From Acidimicrobiia bacterium (lineage in GTDB: Bacteria > Acidobacteriota > Vicinamibacteria > Vicinamibacterales > CAVVIG01): a stretch of 64,000 nucleotides of DNA. This document shows, in pieces, positions 44,588 to 53,670 of this stretch. A program made the translations under genes and the position numbers. The number at the start of each line of letters is the position of its first letter. The first letter of the stretch is position 1. The notes under the pieces are model-generated. The model was not told the DNA's origin, did no database searches, and worked only from the letters and a program-made list of their open reading frames with translations. The DNA lies in NCBI GenBank assembly GCA_016871175.1, contig VFZL01000019.1:1-64000 (forward strand), given 5' to 3'.

Positions 44588-47500
44588 TCACGACCGAGCA
44601 CCGGCAGGTTCGGCGACCGTTTGAGCCGCCTGCCGAGCCGCACGCTTGCGCGCCAGCCAGGCCGACGCGTCTGCAAAGAGTGAGTAGGCCACCGGCGTGA
44701 CGAGCAGCGTGAGCACCAGTGCAAGGGACTGCCCCCCGAAGATGACGAATCCAATCGCGCGGTTCGTCCCCGATCCGGTACCGCTCGAGACCATCAGCGG
44801 GATCATCCCGGCGACGAAGGCGAACGTCGTCATCAGAATCGGCCGCAGGCGATCGCGGCTCGCTTGGATGACCGCGTCATGAGGCGACATGCCCGTCGCG
44901 AGAAGCTGATTCGCGTGATCGATCTGCAGAATCGAGTTCTTCTTCACGACGCCGAAGAGCACGAGCAGCCCGAGCGCCGAAAAGATGTTCAGCGATTGCT
45001 GGAAGATCAGGATCGACAGCAGCGCGAACGGCAACGTCAGTGGAAGCGACAGGAGAATCGTGATCGGGTGGAGCCACGACTCGAACTGCGCGGCGAGAAT
45101 CAGGTACATGAAGACGAGCGAGAGCAGGAACGCGAGCACGAAATTCTCGGCCGCGCGTCCGAGCTCCTTCGACCGTCCGGTGAAGCCGCCCCGATACTCG
45201 GGACCTGGGCTGAGCCGCACGAACTCTTCTGCGATCGCATTCTGGACCTCGGACTGTGAGGCAGTGGGGAGCAGGCCGGCCATGATGGTGACCTGTCGCT
45301 GTCGGGCCAGGCGATTGATGTCCGACGGCGCCTCGCTGGCCGAAAACCGCGCGATGTTGTCGAGCGACAGACTCCCCAACTTGGCCGAGGGAACCGTCAA
45401 CGCGCCGATGGCCTGTTCGGTCGATCGATTCGCCGCGAGGGCGCGGAGGTGGACCTCGTACTGGTCACTGCCCTCGTTATACGTCGTCACCTGGTCGCCG
45501 CCGACGAGCAGCCGCAGCGCTTCGGCAGCGTCACCGATCTGCACACCCAGATCGGCTGCCTTCGGCCGATCGAGCTGAACGCCGAGCTCCGGCTTGCCGA
45601 GATTCATCGAGGAGTCCACGTCGACGACGCCCTCGAACGATTTCGCCCTGGCCACGATCTGTTGGGCGATCCGCTCCAGGACCTTCAGGTCCGGGCCGTT
45701 GATCAGATACGAGACGTCTGCGTTGAAGGCGGCGCCTCCACCGCCAATCATCGACACCGGCTGGACAGCGGTCCGCATCCCCTTGGCGAGCGTGGGCAGG
45801 ATGTCCTGCCGCACCTGATTCATCACGTCGAATTGATCGCGCGCCCGTGCCTCAATGTCTTGCAACCGCACGTACACCGAAGCCAGGTTCCTCGACTTCG
45901 ACTGATCGCCGCCGACCGTGGCTACCGTGTAGGTGACCTCTGGGATACGCTCCCGAATGGCCGTGGAGATCCGATTCGCAAGGATCTCGGTTCCCTCCAG
46001 ACTGGTGCCCTCCGGCGCCCGAATGCTGACCTCGAACTCGCTCTGGTCGTCCTGTGGGATGAAATTCTTGTCGACGATGATGAACAGGGGCACGCTCGAG
46101 ACGAACACGAGCAAGGCGACCAGCGCGATGACCGCCCGGTGCGCCATCGCCCATTCCAGCATCCGCGTGTACACCACGTCCACAGCGTGAAAGACCGGCG
46201 AGTTCTTCGAGGAGTGTCGGTCCTTGCCGTGCGGCATCACCTTCAGCCACCTGGCCGCCAACATCGGCGTCAGTGTGAAGCTCACGAGCAGCGACACCAG
46301 GATTGCAAACGCCATCGTCAGGCCGAAGCTCTGCATGAATCGGCCGACGATGCCCCCCATGAAGCCGACGGGGACGAAGATGGCCACCAGCGAGAGCGTG
46401 GTGGCGAGCACAGCGAGGCCAATCTCCTGGGTCGCGTCAATGGCGGCGCGATGGTGGTCCTCGTGCTTCTCCTCGATAAAGCGATAAATATTCTCCAAGA
46501 CCACGATCGCATCGTCGATGACAATGCCGACGGCGAGCGTGAGCGCGAGCATCGTCAGTGCGTTCAGCGTGAAGCCCATGTACCAGATGAGGCCGAACGA
46601 CGCGATGATCGACGTGGGAATCGAGATCGCTGCGATGATCGTGGAGCGCAGGTTCGTGAGGAAAATCAACACCACGAGCGCGGCGAGGATCGAGCCCGTG
46701 ACGAGGTGTTCTTCGACGGCGTTGATCGACGCCCGAATGAACTCCGAGCGGTCTTGCACGACCTGGACCGTGTAGCCTGCGGGCAGAATCGCCTGCACTT
46801 CCTCCAGGCGTTCCTTCACCGCGTCGACGACCTGGACCGAGTTCGTGCCGGACTGGCGGCGAATCTGCAGCAGCACGGTCGGGACGCCGTTGACGTTGGC
46901 GACCGTCTCAGGCTCTGACTCGCCGTCTTCGACCTCGGCGACGTCCACGATCCGGATCGGATGGCCGTCTTTCTCGCGGATGACGATGTCGTTGAACTCG
47001 GCGACGGTCTGGACCCGCCCTCGAGTGCGCAGGGTCATCGACTGCTGACCCTGGTCCACGCGTCCACCCGGAATCTCCACGTTCTGGGACTGCAGCGCGC
47101 GCGCGACGTCCGTGACGGTCAGGTTGTAGGCGCGGAGACGATCAGCGTCCAGCCAGACGTTGATCTGCCGCTCGCGACCGCCGAGGATGAGAACCTGGCC
47201 GACACCGCTGACGCTCTCGAGCTGGCGGCGTATCACCTTGTCCGAGAATTCGGTGATATCTCGCACCGGCTTGTTCGCGGTGACCGAGATGCTCAGGATT
47301 GGCGCGGAGTCTGGATCGAGCTTCTCGATGCGCGGCTGCTGGACGGTGCGGGGTAAGCGCGGCAGGACGCTGTTGACCTTGTCTCGCACTTCCTGCGCCG
47401 CGACGTCCGTGCTCTTGTCGAGCGTGAAGCTGACGAACACGACCGACACGCCCTCCGAGGAGGTCGAGCGGAGCTCGTCGATGCTGCTGATCGTGTTGAT

Positions 47501-47713
47501 CGCTTCTTCGATCTTGTCCGTCACTTCGGTCTCGATCTGCTCGGGCGCGGCACCCGGCTGGATCGTCGTCACCACGACCGTGGGGAAGTCGATCTTCGGG
47601 AACTGATCGACGCCCAGGCGCATGAACGAGAAGCCACCGATCACCGTCAGGGTGAGGATGAGGACCGTCGCGAAGACCGGTCGGCGAACGCACAGCGCAG
47701 CGAGCCATTGCAT
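44588..47713 (-). CDS. RND efflux transporter, AcrB/HAE1-like
   Basis: 1041 aa, 12 membrane helices and two large periplasmic loops. The N-terminus (VRRPVFATVLILTLTVIGGF; GVDQFPKIDFPTVVVTT) and the proton-relay helix GIVIDDAIVVLEN with its two Asp residues are diagnostic; the second half repeats the helical set. It exports drugs or detergents in exchange for protons. Which substrates is unknown. The ATG at 47713 begins with MQWLAALCV. It lies 27 nt downstream of the adaptor gene and before tolC. The reverse strand frames over it (for example 45449-46918) are shadows. Confidence 0.96.
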   Translation of the reverse strand: MQWLAALCVRRPVFATVLILTLTVIGGFSFMRLGVDQFPKIDFPTVVVTTIQPGAAPEQIETEVTDKIEEAINTISSIDELRSTSSEGVSVVFVSFTLDKSTDVAAQEVRDKVNSVLPRLPRTVQQPRIEKLDPDSAPILSISVTANKPVRDITEFSDKVIRRQLESVSGVGQVLILGGRERQINVWLDADRLRAYNLTVTDVARALQSQNVEIPGGRVDQGQQSMTLRTRGRVQTVAEFNDIVIREKDGHPIRIVDVAEVEDGESEPETVANVNGVPTVLLQIRRQSGTNSVQVVDAVKERLEEVQAILPAGYTVQVVQDRSEFIRASINAVEEHLVTGSILAALVVLIFLTNLRSTIIAAISIPTSIIASFGLIWYMGFTLNALTMLALTLAVGIVIDDAIVVLENIYRFIEEKHEDHHRAAIDATQEIGLAVLATTLSLVAIFVPVGFMGGIVGRFMQSFGLTMAFAILVSLLVSFTLTPMLAARWLKVMPHGKDRHSSKNSPVFHAVDVVYTRMLEWAMAHRAVIALVALLVFVSSVPLFIIVDKNFIPQDDQSEFEVSIRAPEGTSLEGTEILANRISTAIRERIPEVTYTVATVGGDQSKSRNLASVYVRLQDIEARARDQFDVMNQVRQDILPTLAKGMRTAVQPVSMIGGGGAAFNADVSYLINGPDLKVLERIAQQIVARAKSFEGVVDVDSSMNLGKPELGVQLDRPKAADLGVQIGDAAEALRLLVGGDQVTTYNEGSDQYEVHLRALAANRSTEQAIGALTVPSAKLGSLSLDNIARFSASEAPSDINRLARQRQVTIMAGLLPTASQSEVQNAIAEEFVRLSPGPEYRGGFTGRSKELGRAAENFVLAFLLSLVFMYLILAAQFESWLHPITILLSLPLTLPFALLSILIFQQSLNIFSALGLLVLFGVVKKNSILQIDHANQLLATGMSPHDAVIQASRDRLRPILMTTFAFVAGMIPLMVSSGTGSGTNRAIGFVIFGGQSLALVLTLLVTPVAYSLFADASAWLARKRAARQAAQTVAEPAGARS

Positions 47714-47740
47714 GAGTGGACCCTCGATTCCTCAGTCGCT

Positions 47741-48943
47741 TCAGCGGACAGCGATCTTCAGCCCGTCGGCGAGTTGCGCGATACTGGTGGTGGCCACCCG
47801 CTCCCCAGCCTTCAGGCCCTTGGTGATCTCGATGGAAGAGTCGGCGGTCTGGCCGGTGGTCACGAGCCGTTCCTCGACGGCGTCTCCCGCGACGACGAAG
47901 ACGCGACTTGTGCCGCCGAGCGTCTGAACCGCCGCAGTCGGGACCAGCACGCCTGGTGTCTTCTCTGGTTGTTCGATCCGGGCGGTGGCGAACAAGCCCG
48001 GCTTGAGCTCGCCCGTCGGATTGGCGACGACCGCTTCGACGGTGAGCGCGCGCTGGGCGGTCTCGAGGGTGGGCGACACGTAGCGCACCTTGCCTTCGAA
48101 CGTCCTGCCGGGATAGGCATCCACTTCGAACGTGACCGGCTGTCCGACACGGACGGCCGAGATAAAGGGCGCCGGTACGGTCAGCTCGACGCGCAGCGGA
48201 TCCACGCGGACCACGATCGCCACCCTCATGCCTCGGTTGACGTAGTCGCCGACCGAAACGAGCCGCTGTGCCACGACGCCGGAGAAGGGGGCGCGCACGA
48301 CGGTGTCCGCGAGCGCCTTCTGTGCGAGGGTGACACGTGCCCGAGCGCCCTGCAGCGCCTGGAACTGCTGCGCGGCGGCGTTCTTCGCCACCTCGACCTG
48401 TTGGCGCGTGGCCTCCATCTGCGTGCGACGCTGATCGAACTCCGACTGCGACACGACGCGCTGGTCGAGCAGGGACTGAATGCGCGAGAACTCGTTCTGC
48501 GCGAGGGCGTAGGACGCGGCGGCGTTTTGCACTTCCGGCACCGCATTCACATCGAACGATCCGCCCGGTGAGAGGCCCAGGCGCGCCTCGATCTGGGCCG
48601 CGTTCGCCTCGGCTTCCCGCGCTTGCGCTTCTGCTTCCGCGGCGGCGAGCCTCACGAGCTCGGCGCCCAGGCGGACTCGCGTGCCGCGCTCGACTGGTGT
48701 GGCGATGACGCGCCCGCCAATCTCCGAGGCGACGTCGGCCTGTTCCTCGGCCGTCAAGCTGCCGGTCACGCGGATGAATCGCGCAATCGGTTGCTCGACC
48801 GCTTCGACGGCGGTGACAGCCACCGGCGCCACGGGCGCCTCGGCGGCCTGCGTCCGGCTGCTTGTTGCCGACGTGCAGCCGGCGCCGAGACTGCCGGCCA
48901 CACCCGCCAGGGCGAGGCGAAGGATGAACGAACCGCGAGACAT
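47741..48943 (-). CDS. RND periplasmic adaptor (membrane fusion) lipoprotein
   Basis: 400 aa. A lipoprotein signal ends LGAGC with the lipidated Cys at 23. The adaptor has a biotinyl-lipoyl-like domain split by a coiled coil (LVRLAAAEAEAQAREAEANA and the region about 150-230), a beta-barrel domain and a membrane-proximal domain (PGLFATARIEQPEK, GVLVPTAAVQTLGG). It bridges the RND pump and the TolC-type channel. Its lipid anchor requires Lnt, which is in the window. Gene order TetR-adaptor-RND-TolC is a standard single transcriptional unit. Confidence 0.94.
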   Translation of the reverse strand: MSRGSFILRLALAGVAGSLGAGCTSATSSRTQAAEAPVAPVAVTAVEAVEQPIARFIRVTGSLTAEEQADVASEIGGRVIATPVERGTRVRLGAELVRLAAAEAEAQAREAEANAAQIEARLGLSPGGSFDVNAVPEVQNAAASYALAQNEFSRIQSLLDQRVVSQSEFDQRRTQMEATRQQVEVAKNAAAQQFQALQGARARVTLAQKALADTVVRAPFSGVVAQRLVSVGDYVNRGMRVAIVVRVDPLRVELTVPAPFISAVRVGQPVTFEVDAYPGRTFEGKVRYVSPTLETAQRALTVEAVVANPTGELKPGLFATARIEQPEKTPGVLVPTAAVQTLGGTSRVFVVAGDAVEERLVTTGQTADSSIEITKGLKAGERVATTSIAQLADGLKIAVR

Positions 48944-48979
48944 GAGAGCTCCTCTTGACGGCGTGGTATGACGAAGGCG

Positions 48980-49681
48980 CTATGACGACAACGAAGACAT
49001 GGAAGAGGCGCGAGCGTCGCCCGGCTCTTCCAGCGGACAGCCGACGGCATTGGACCGCAGCGGAATGCCCGTCTGCAGTCCGGCGATGGTGACGTCGAGA
49101 ATGTCGCGGGCGAGTGCATCGGGATGCTCACCCGCCGGCACACGGTGCGAGAGGCGCATCGCGGCCATCCCCAGCAGGCCGACCGTAAGCAGCCGGAACG
49201 TCACCGGCGTTCGCGTGGAAGGCGGCAGGTCGCCCGCATCGACGCACGCGCGGATGCGCGCTTCGATCTCGAGTTTCAATCGGCGAGCCGAGGGGAAGCA
49301 CTCGTCGGCGCGACTGATGCGCGGCACACTCCGGTCCAGGAACATCAACGAGAAGTACTCGGGGTGTTCGACGCTGAACTCGTACAACCGCCAGACGGTT
49401 CGTCGCAGCCGCTTGAGCGGTGTCGACTGATCGTCGAGGGTCCCCGGGCCGGCTGGCGAGGCGCCGAGGAGATCGAACCCCTCCGATGCGAGGGCGAAGA
49501 AGATGTCGTCTTTCGACGGGAAGTAGCTGTAGAGGGCGGCCGGACTGTACTCGATGCGCTCGGCGACCTTTCGAATCGAGACGTTGCCGTAACCCTCTGA
49601 CACGAACAGGTCTCGAGCCGCGTCGAGAATTGCCCGGCGCACCGTCTCGCGGTCGCGCCCCTGCCGTTCCTTAATGCCCAT
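48980..49681 (-). CDS. TetR-family repressor of the efflux operon
   Basis: 233 aa. The N-terminal helix-turn-helix (RRAILDAARDLFVSEGYGNVS, then IRKVAERIEYSPAALYSYF, PSKDDIF) is a full TetR DNA-binding domain; the C-terminal ligand domain is variable and ends with LLRAVGCP-like residues that suggest a loose tail. Because it is the first gene of the pump operon and 36 nt from the adaptor gene, it very likely represses the operon and its own expression. The 12-bp palindrome just upstream (49708-49719) is the best operator candidate. Confidence 0.92.
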   Translation of the reverse strand: MGIKERQGRDRETVRRAILDAARDLFVSEGYGNVSIRKVAERIEYSPAALYSYFPSKDDIFFALASEGFDLLGASPAGPGTLDDQSTPLKRLRRTVWRLYEFSVEHPEYFSLMFLDRSVPRISRADECFPSARRLKLEIEARIRACVDAGDLPPSTRTPVTFRLLTVGLLGMAAMRLSHRVPAGEHPDALARDILDVTIAGLQTGIPLRSNAVGCPLEEPGDARASSMSSLSS

Positions 49682-49707
49682 GATTTCCCATGTGTCAGCT
49701 TATCGGG

Positions 49708-49719
49708 TCGGGCGCCCGA
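49708..49719. promoter_or_regulatory. 12-bp palindrome, candidate TetR operator
   Basis: TCGGGCGCCCGA is a perfect palindrome 27 nt upstream of the TetR start. Its position suits autoregulation of the efflux operon; no experimental or family consensus supports it. Confidence 0.45.
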
Positions 49720-49969
49720 ATTGAACAGTGTTCGGCCAGCTAACGTCGTTAGACGACCGATGGATGATGTGGGATCCCGCAGGGCGGCCGAAGGACGCGC
49801 GGCGCGACTTCATGGATCCGTAGATCCGCAGCGCAACGAGATCCCCTTTTTAGACGGATTGGCGCTTGATTGGTTCTCCGTAGCCCGCGTTTCCGGTTCG
49901 GGAGTCCGGTCACGCGAGACTGCGGTGCGGGTCCAACAACTCCGAGGGCCCATCCGCGTGGGAGGCACA

Positions 49970-52900
49970 GTGAGAGGAGTCAGCACCCGGCGCGTTGCAC
50001 GCGTCGCCGTCCGCCTGGTCGCCTTTGTGTGGCTGATCGCATCAGCTTCACCGGCGGCCGCACAGCAAGCCAGCGGTATCGCCGGCGTGGTCCGCGATAG
50101 CGCGGGGCTTCCGATGCCCGGCGTTACCGTCGAAGCGGCCAGTCCAGCCCTCATCGAAAAAGTCCGGTCGGCCACAACGGACGGCGAAGGCCGCTACAAC
50201 ATCGTCGACCTTCGTGCCGGCGTGTACTCGATTACGTTTTCGCTCGTCGGCTTCTCAACCGTGAAGCGTGATGGCGTGGATATCGGCGCCGGGTTCACGG
50301 CCACGGTGAATGTGGCGATGCAGGTCGGGGCGCTCGAGGAAACGATCACCGTCAGCGGCGCGGCCCCCCTCGTCGACACGCAGACGATGCGGCGGCAAGA
50401 GGTGCTCAACCAGCGCGAGCTCGAATCGCTGCCGAGCGGGAATATCGGCCTCCAGACGCTGGCGTACATGACGCCGGGCTTTGCGACCACGCAAGCCGAC
50501 GTCGGGGTCGGTCGCGACACATGGTCGGCGCAGGGCGCCTATACCCTCTATCACGGCAAGGACGGCACGCGCGCGTCGTTCGACGGCTTCCGCAATCAGT
50601 ACTTCATCGGCACCGCGAGCGGCCCAGGCTACATCACCGATCAGGGCGTGATCGCCGAGATGCAGCTCGAGACGAGCGGCATGGGCGCCGAGTCGGGCTC
50701 GGGCAGCATCAGCGTCAACGTCATCCCGAAGGCCGGCGGCAACACGTTCGCGGGCGGCCTCGACGGCTTCTTCTCCAATCGGGCCATGTCCGCGACCAAC
50801 ATCGGGCCGAACTTGAACGAGTGGACAACCGATCCGGCGCTCCTGCGTGCAGCCGGAATCAACGCTGCGGGTCGCGTCCAGCGAATCTATCGCTTGGGGG
50901 GACAGCTCGGTGGGCCGATCATGCAGGACAAGATCTGGTTCTTCGGCGCCGTCGGCCGCTGGGGCTCCCGCGTGAATCAGCCCAACGCATTCTTCAACAC
51001 GCTCCAGGGTGCGGCTAACGTTCCCGGGCGGCCCGCGTCTGCGCAATTCGGCCCTTCGTTGGGGCCGACGCCCACGCTCTTCTATCCCGGTCAGCCAGGC
51101 ACTCCGTTCCAGGATCTCGCGCCGAGCGCGAATGGCGCCAAGCCGGCGGCGAGCTTTGACTGGTTCCGCAACCACTCTCTGCGGATGACGTACAACCTGA
51201 ATCAGAAGAACCGCTTCACGTTCTTTGGCGACATCCAGAAGTCGTGCCGCTGCACGACCGGTCCGTTCACGGGCGCCAATGCGATCGAGTCCGAGCGCGG
51301 GTGGGACTGGTGGCCGTCTGGCGTGGCGCAGGGCACGTGGACCGCACCGATCACGAGCAAGCTCCTGTTGGACGCCGGGGTCTCGTGGCAGGTGGCCAAC
51401 TGGGTCAACTTCGCCGAGCCGGGCGTGACGCGCGATGATCGTTCTATCCTCGAGCTGGCCACCGGGTACCGGTATGGCGCGACGACGCTCCTGACCGCAC
51501 CGATCGCGAGGACCGGCCGTAGTGCGCAGCGCTTCTCGGTGTCGTACGTCACCGGCAACCACAACTTCAAAGGCGGCGTGACGCTCGAGCAGGCGTTCAA
51601 CGATGAGTCCGCCGACCGCAACAACCAGGTGGACGGTCTGAACTACGACTTCCTGAACGGACGTCCGTCACTCATCCATTACTACGCGCTCCCGCAGTTC
51701 CAGCAGGACCGGATGAACGCCGAGCTGGGGCTGTTTGCGCAGGACAACTGGAAGATCAAACGCTTGACACTCAACCTCGGCGTACGATTCGACTGGGTCA
51801 CGATGGGCTTCCCCGATGCCTCCCTGTCCGCCGGACCGTGGGTGCCCGAGCGAACCGTGAGGAAGCTCAGTGGCGTGCCGGATTGGAAGGACATCAACCC
51901 GCGATTCGGCTTTGCGTACGACGTGTTCGGGAATGGTCGGACGGCGGCGAAGTTCTCCGTGGGTCGCTACCTCGAGTTGAGCCGCAGCGACATGACCCGG
52001 CGCTTCCATCCGTTCACGTCGTCGGTGCGGGCTGCGTCGCGTTCGTGGAACGACGCGAACAACAACTTCATTCCGGACTGCAAGCTCGATGACTTCACGG
52101 CCCAGGACCACCGCGTCACCGGTGGCGACCAATGCGGGGCGATCTCGAACGTCAACTTCGGGCGGTTCATCCCGACGGCCACGCAGTATTCGGACGCGGT
52201 GCTGCAAGACAATCGGAACTTCCTCTGGGACATCAACACCGAGCTGGTCCACGAGATCCTCACGGGGCTGTCGATGAGCTTCGTGTACAACCGCAACTGG
52301 GACGGGAACTTCACCGTGACCGACAACCTCGCGTTGACGCCTGGAAGCTTCGACGAGTTCTGCGTCAACATTCCGAACGATCCCCGGTTGCCGAACTCGG
52401 GTCAGCGGACGTGCGGGTACTACGACGTGAAGCCAGAGTTCTTCGCTCAGGGCGTCAACCGCGTGATCAATACCAAGGAGTTGCCGGGCGACGTGAAGCC
52501 GCAGCGGTATTGGGACGGCTTCACGCTCACGCTGAACGGCCGGCTGCCCAAGCAGATCACGCTGGGCGGCGGCCTCGACTTCGGACGTCAGGTGCGCGAC
52601 AACTGCTTCACCGTCGACATCCCGAACACGCCGCGTGACATCGGAGGGCTCTTCAGCACGGCGGCGGGCGTGGCGGGCGCGAGTGCCGGCGGACCGTTCT
52701 GCCGCTCGGTGACAGCGTTCAAGGACACCATGGACATCCGGATCCGCGGCAGCGTGCCGATCAAGGGCGGGTTCAACGCGAGCTTCATCTTCCGCAACAC
52801 CGCCGGCGCGGTGTGGAACGGGACTTGGAACGTGAACAATGCCGACCTCACGGCCGGTCGCGTACAGTTCCTGAACGGCCGTACCAGTTTCGCCGGCAAT

Positions 52901-53158
52901 CAGCCGCAAGCAGTCGCGCTGCACGCGGTGAACCAGTACTACGGACCGCGGTTCAGTCAGTTGGATCTCGCCGTCAACAAGTTCTTCGACACCAGCGTCG
53001 GTCGCCTGCGTCTGGCGCTCGACCTGTACAACGCGCTCAACGCGAACTCGATTCAGGGGGTCACGACGACCTACGCGATCGCCCAGAACCGATGGTTGCG
53101 TCCGACCTTGTTCATGGATGCGCGGCTCGCCCGCGTCACCGCGAGTCTCGCGTTCTAG
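49970..53158 (+). CDS. TonB-dependent receptor with carboxypeptidase-regulatory-like N-domain
   Basis: About 1062 aa. I chose the GTG at 49970 (GGGAGG six nt before), which yields a signal ending PAAAQQ; the frame is open back to 49721 but those residues are not signal-like. Residues about 35-115 are the carboxypeptidase-regulatory-like domain (GIAGVVRDSAGLPMPGVTVEA). A plug domain follows (LPSGNIGLQTLAYMTPGF, GSGSISVNVIPKAGGN). The barrel continues to the terminal strand VTASLAF, ending in F. This is the acidobacterial Oar-type layout, without a recognisable TonB box. Substrate is unknown. A small exported protein lies 18 nt downstream. Confidence 0.93.
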   Translation: MRGVSTRRVARVAVRLVAFVWLIASASPAAAQQASGIAGVVRDSAGLPMPGVTVEAASPALIEKVRSATTDGEGRYNIVDLRAGVYSITFSLVGFSTVKRDGVDIGAGFTATVNVAMQVGALEETITVSGAAPLVDTQTMRRQEVLNQRELESLPSGNIGLQTLAYMTPGFATTQADVGVGRDTWSAQGAYTLYHGKDGTRASFDGFRNQYFIGTASGPGYITDQGVIAEMQLETSGMGAESGSGSISVNVIPKAGGNTFAGGLDGFFSNRAMSATNIGPNLNEWTTDPALLRAAGINAAGRVQRIYRLGGQLGGPIMQDKIWFFGAVGRWGSRVNQPNAFFNTLQGAANVPGRPASAQFGPSLGPTPTLFYPGQPGTPFQDLAPSANGAKPAASFDWFRNHSLRMTYNLNQKNRFTFFGDIQKSCRCTTGPFTGANAIESERGWDWWPSGVAQGTWTAPITSKLLLDAGVSWQVANWVNFAEPGVTRDDRSILELATGYRYGATTLLTAPIARTGRSAQRFSVSYVTGNHNFKGGVTLEQAFNDESADRNNQVDGLNYDFLNGRPSLIHYYALPQFQQDRMNAELGLFAQDNWKIKRLTLNLGVRFDWVTMGFPDASLSAGPWVPERTVRKLSGVPDWKDINPRFGFAYDVFGNGRTAAKFSVGRYLELSRSDMTRRFHPFTSSVRAASRSWNDANNNFIPDCKLDDFTAQDHRVTGGDQCGAISNVNFGRFIPTATQYSDAVLQDNRNFLWDINTELVHEILTGLSMSFVYNRNWDGNFTVTDNLALTPGSFDEFCVNIPNDPRLPNSGQRTCGYYDVKPEFFAQGVNRVINTKELPGDVKPQRYWDGFTLTLNGRLPKQITLGGGLDFGRQVRDNCFTVDIPNTPRDIGGLFSTAAGVAGASAGGPFCRSVTAFKDTMDIRIRGSVPIKGGFNASFIFRNTAGAVWNGTWNVNNADLTAGRVQFLNGRTSFAGNQPQAVALHAVNQYYGPRFSQLDLAVNKFFDTSVGRLRLALDLYNALNANSIQGVTTTYAIAQNRWLRPTLFMDARLARVTASLAF

Positions 53159-53176
53159 GTGTTGCGGAGGATGTGT

Positions 53177-53539
53177 ATGAAACGGGTTGTTGCGCTGGCC
53201 CTCGCGCTGTCGCTGGGGCGCACATCGTTCGCGTTGGCCGGGGAGTCGCTGCTGCAGGTGGGCACGCGACACGTCGAGCAGTTGGTGCGCGCGGAGCCGA
53301 CGTCGAGCTCGGCTCCGGCGAGCTCGATGCCGGCGATCACATCCATCGCCAAGACAGGGCAGCCGAGGGCCGCGGCTCAGCAAGCCGGGCCCAAGACGCT
53401 GCAAACCAGCGGCCTGCGCAGGAGGACCAAGATGCTGATCGCCCTCGGCATCGCGGCCGGGCTCGTGGGAGGCACCTTCGCCATCGATGGCGGCGTCGAG
53501 AACAACACGCCGTCCACGCTCGGCACGCGGCGCGACTAG
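53177..53539 (+). CDS. Small exported protein with one C-terminal helix
   Basis: 120 aa. The ATG at 53177 has GGAGG six nt upstream. N-terminal signal (VVALALALSLGRTSFALAGE), a Ser/Ala-rich middle, then a hydrophobic helix (MLIALGIAAGLVGGTFAID) near residue 84-104 and a short polar tail. I do not recognise a family. It follows the TonB-dependent receptor by 18 nt and could be co-transcribed with it; a role as an accessory or assembly factor is guesswork. Confidence 0.68.
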   Translation: MKRVVALALALSLGRTSFALAGESLLQVGTRHVEQLVRAEPTSSSAPASSMPAITSIAKTGQPRAAAQQAGPKTLQTSGLRRRTKMLIALGIAAGLVGGTFAIDGGVENNTPSTLGTRRD

Positions 53540-53540
53540 A

Positions 53541-53650
53541 CGAGGCAGGTAAGCGGGTAGGCAGGTGGGCGGGTAGGGGACAGAGAGGTCCCAGGCCCGC
53601 TCGCCTGCCTATTTCGTTCCTACCCGCTTCCTACCTACCCACCTAGCCCC
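53541..53650. repeat. GGGTAGG-rich intergenic inverted repeat
   Basis: A G-rich arm (53546-53579) and a C-rich arm (53619-53650) face each other. AAGCGGGTAGG at 53551-53561 is exactly complementary to 53619-53629, and GAGGCAGGT/GCCTGCC tracts add to the stem. It could form a strong hairpin or G-rich structure and ends the TonB-receptor unit; it is a different family from the GAACCC repeats. Confidence 0.65.
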
Positions 53651-53670
53651 CTGATTGATATGCTCTGAGC

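Noticed and set aside
45449-46918. 489-aa frame opposite the RND pump gene
   Set aside because: Its residues are rich in Arg, His and Asp as expected for a reversed strand of the coding RND gene; no domain seen.
50255-51562. 435-aa frame opposite the TonB receptor gene
   Set aside because: Reverse-strand artefact of the receptor; no recognisable protein.
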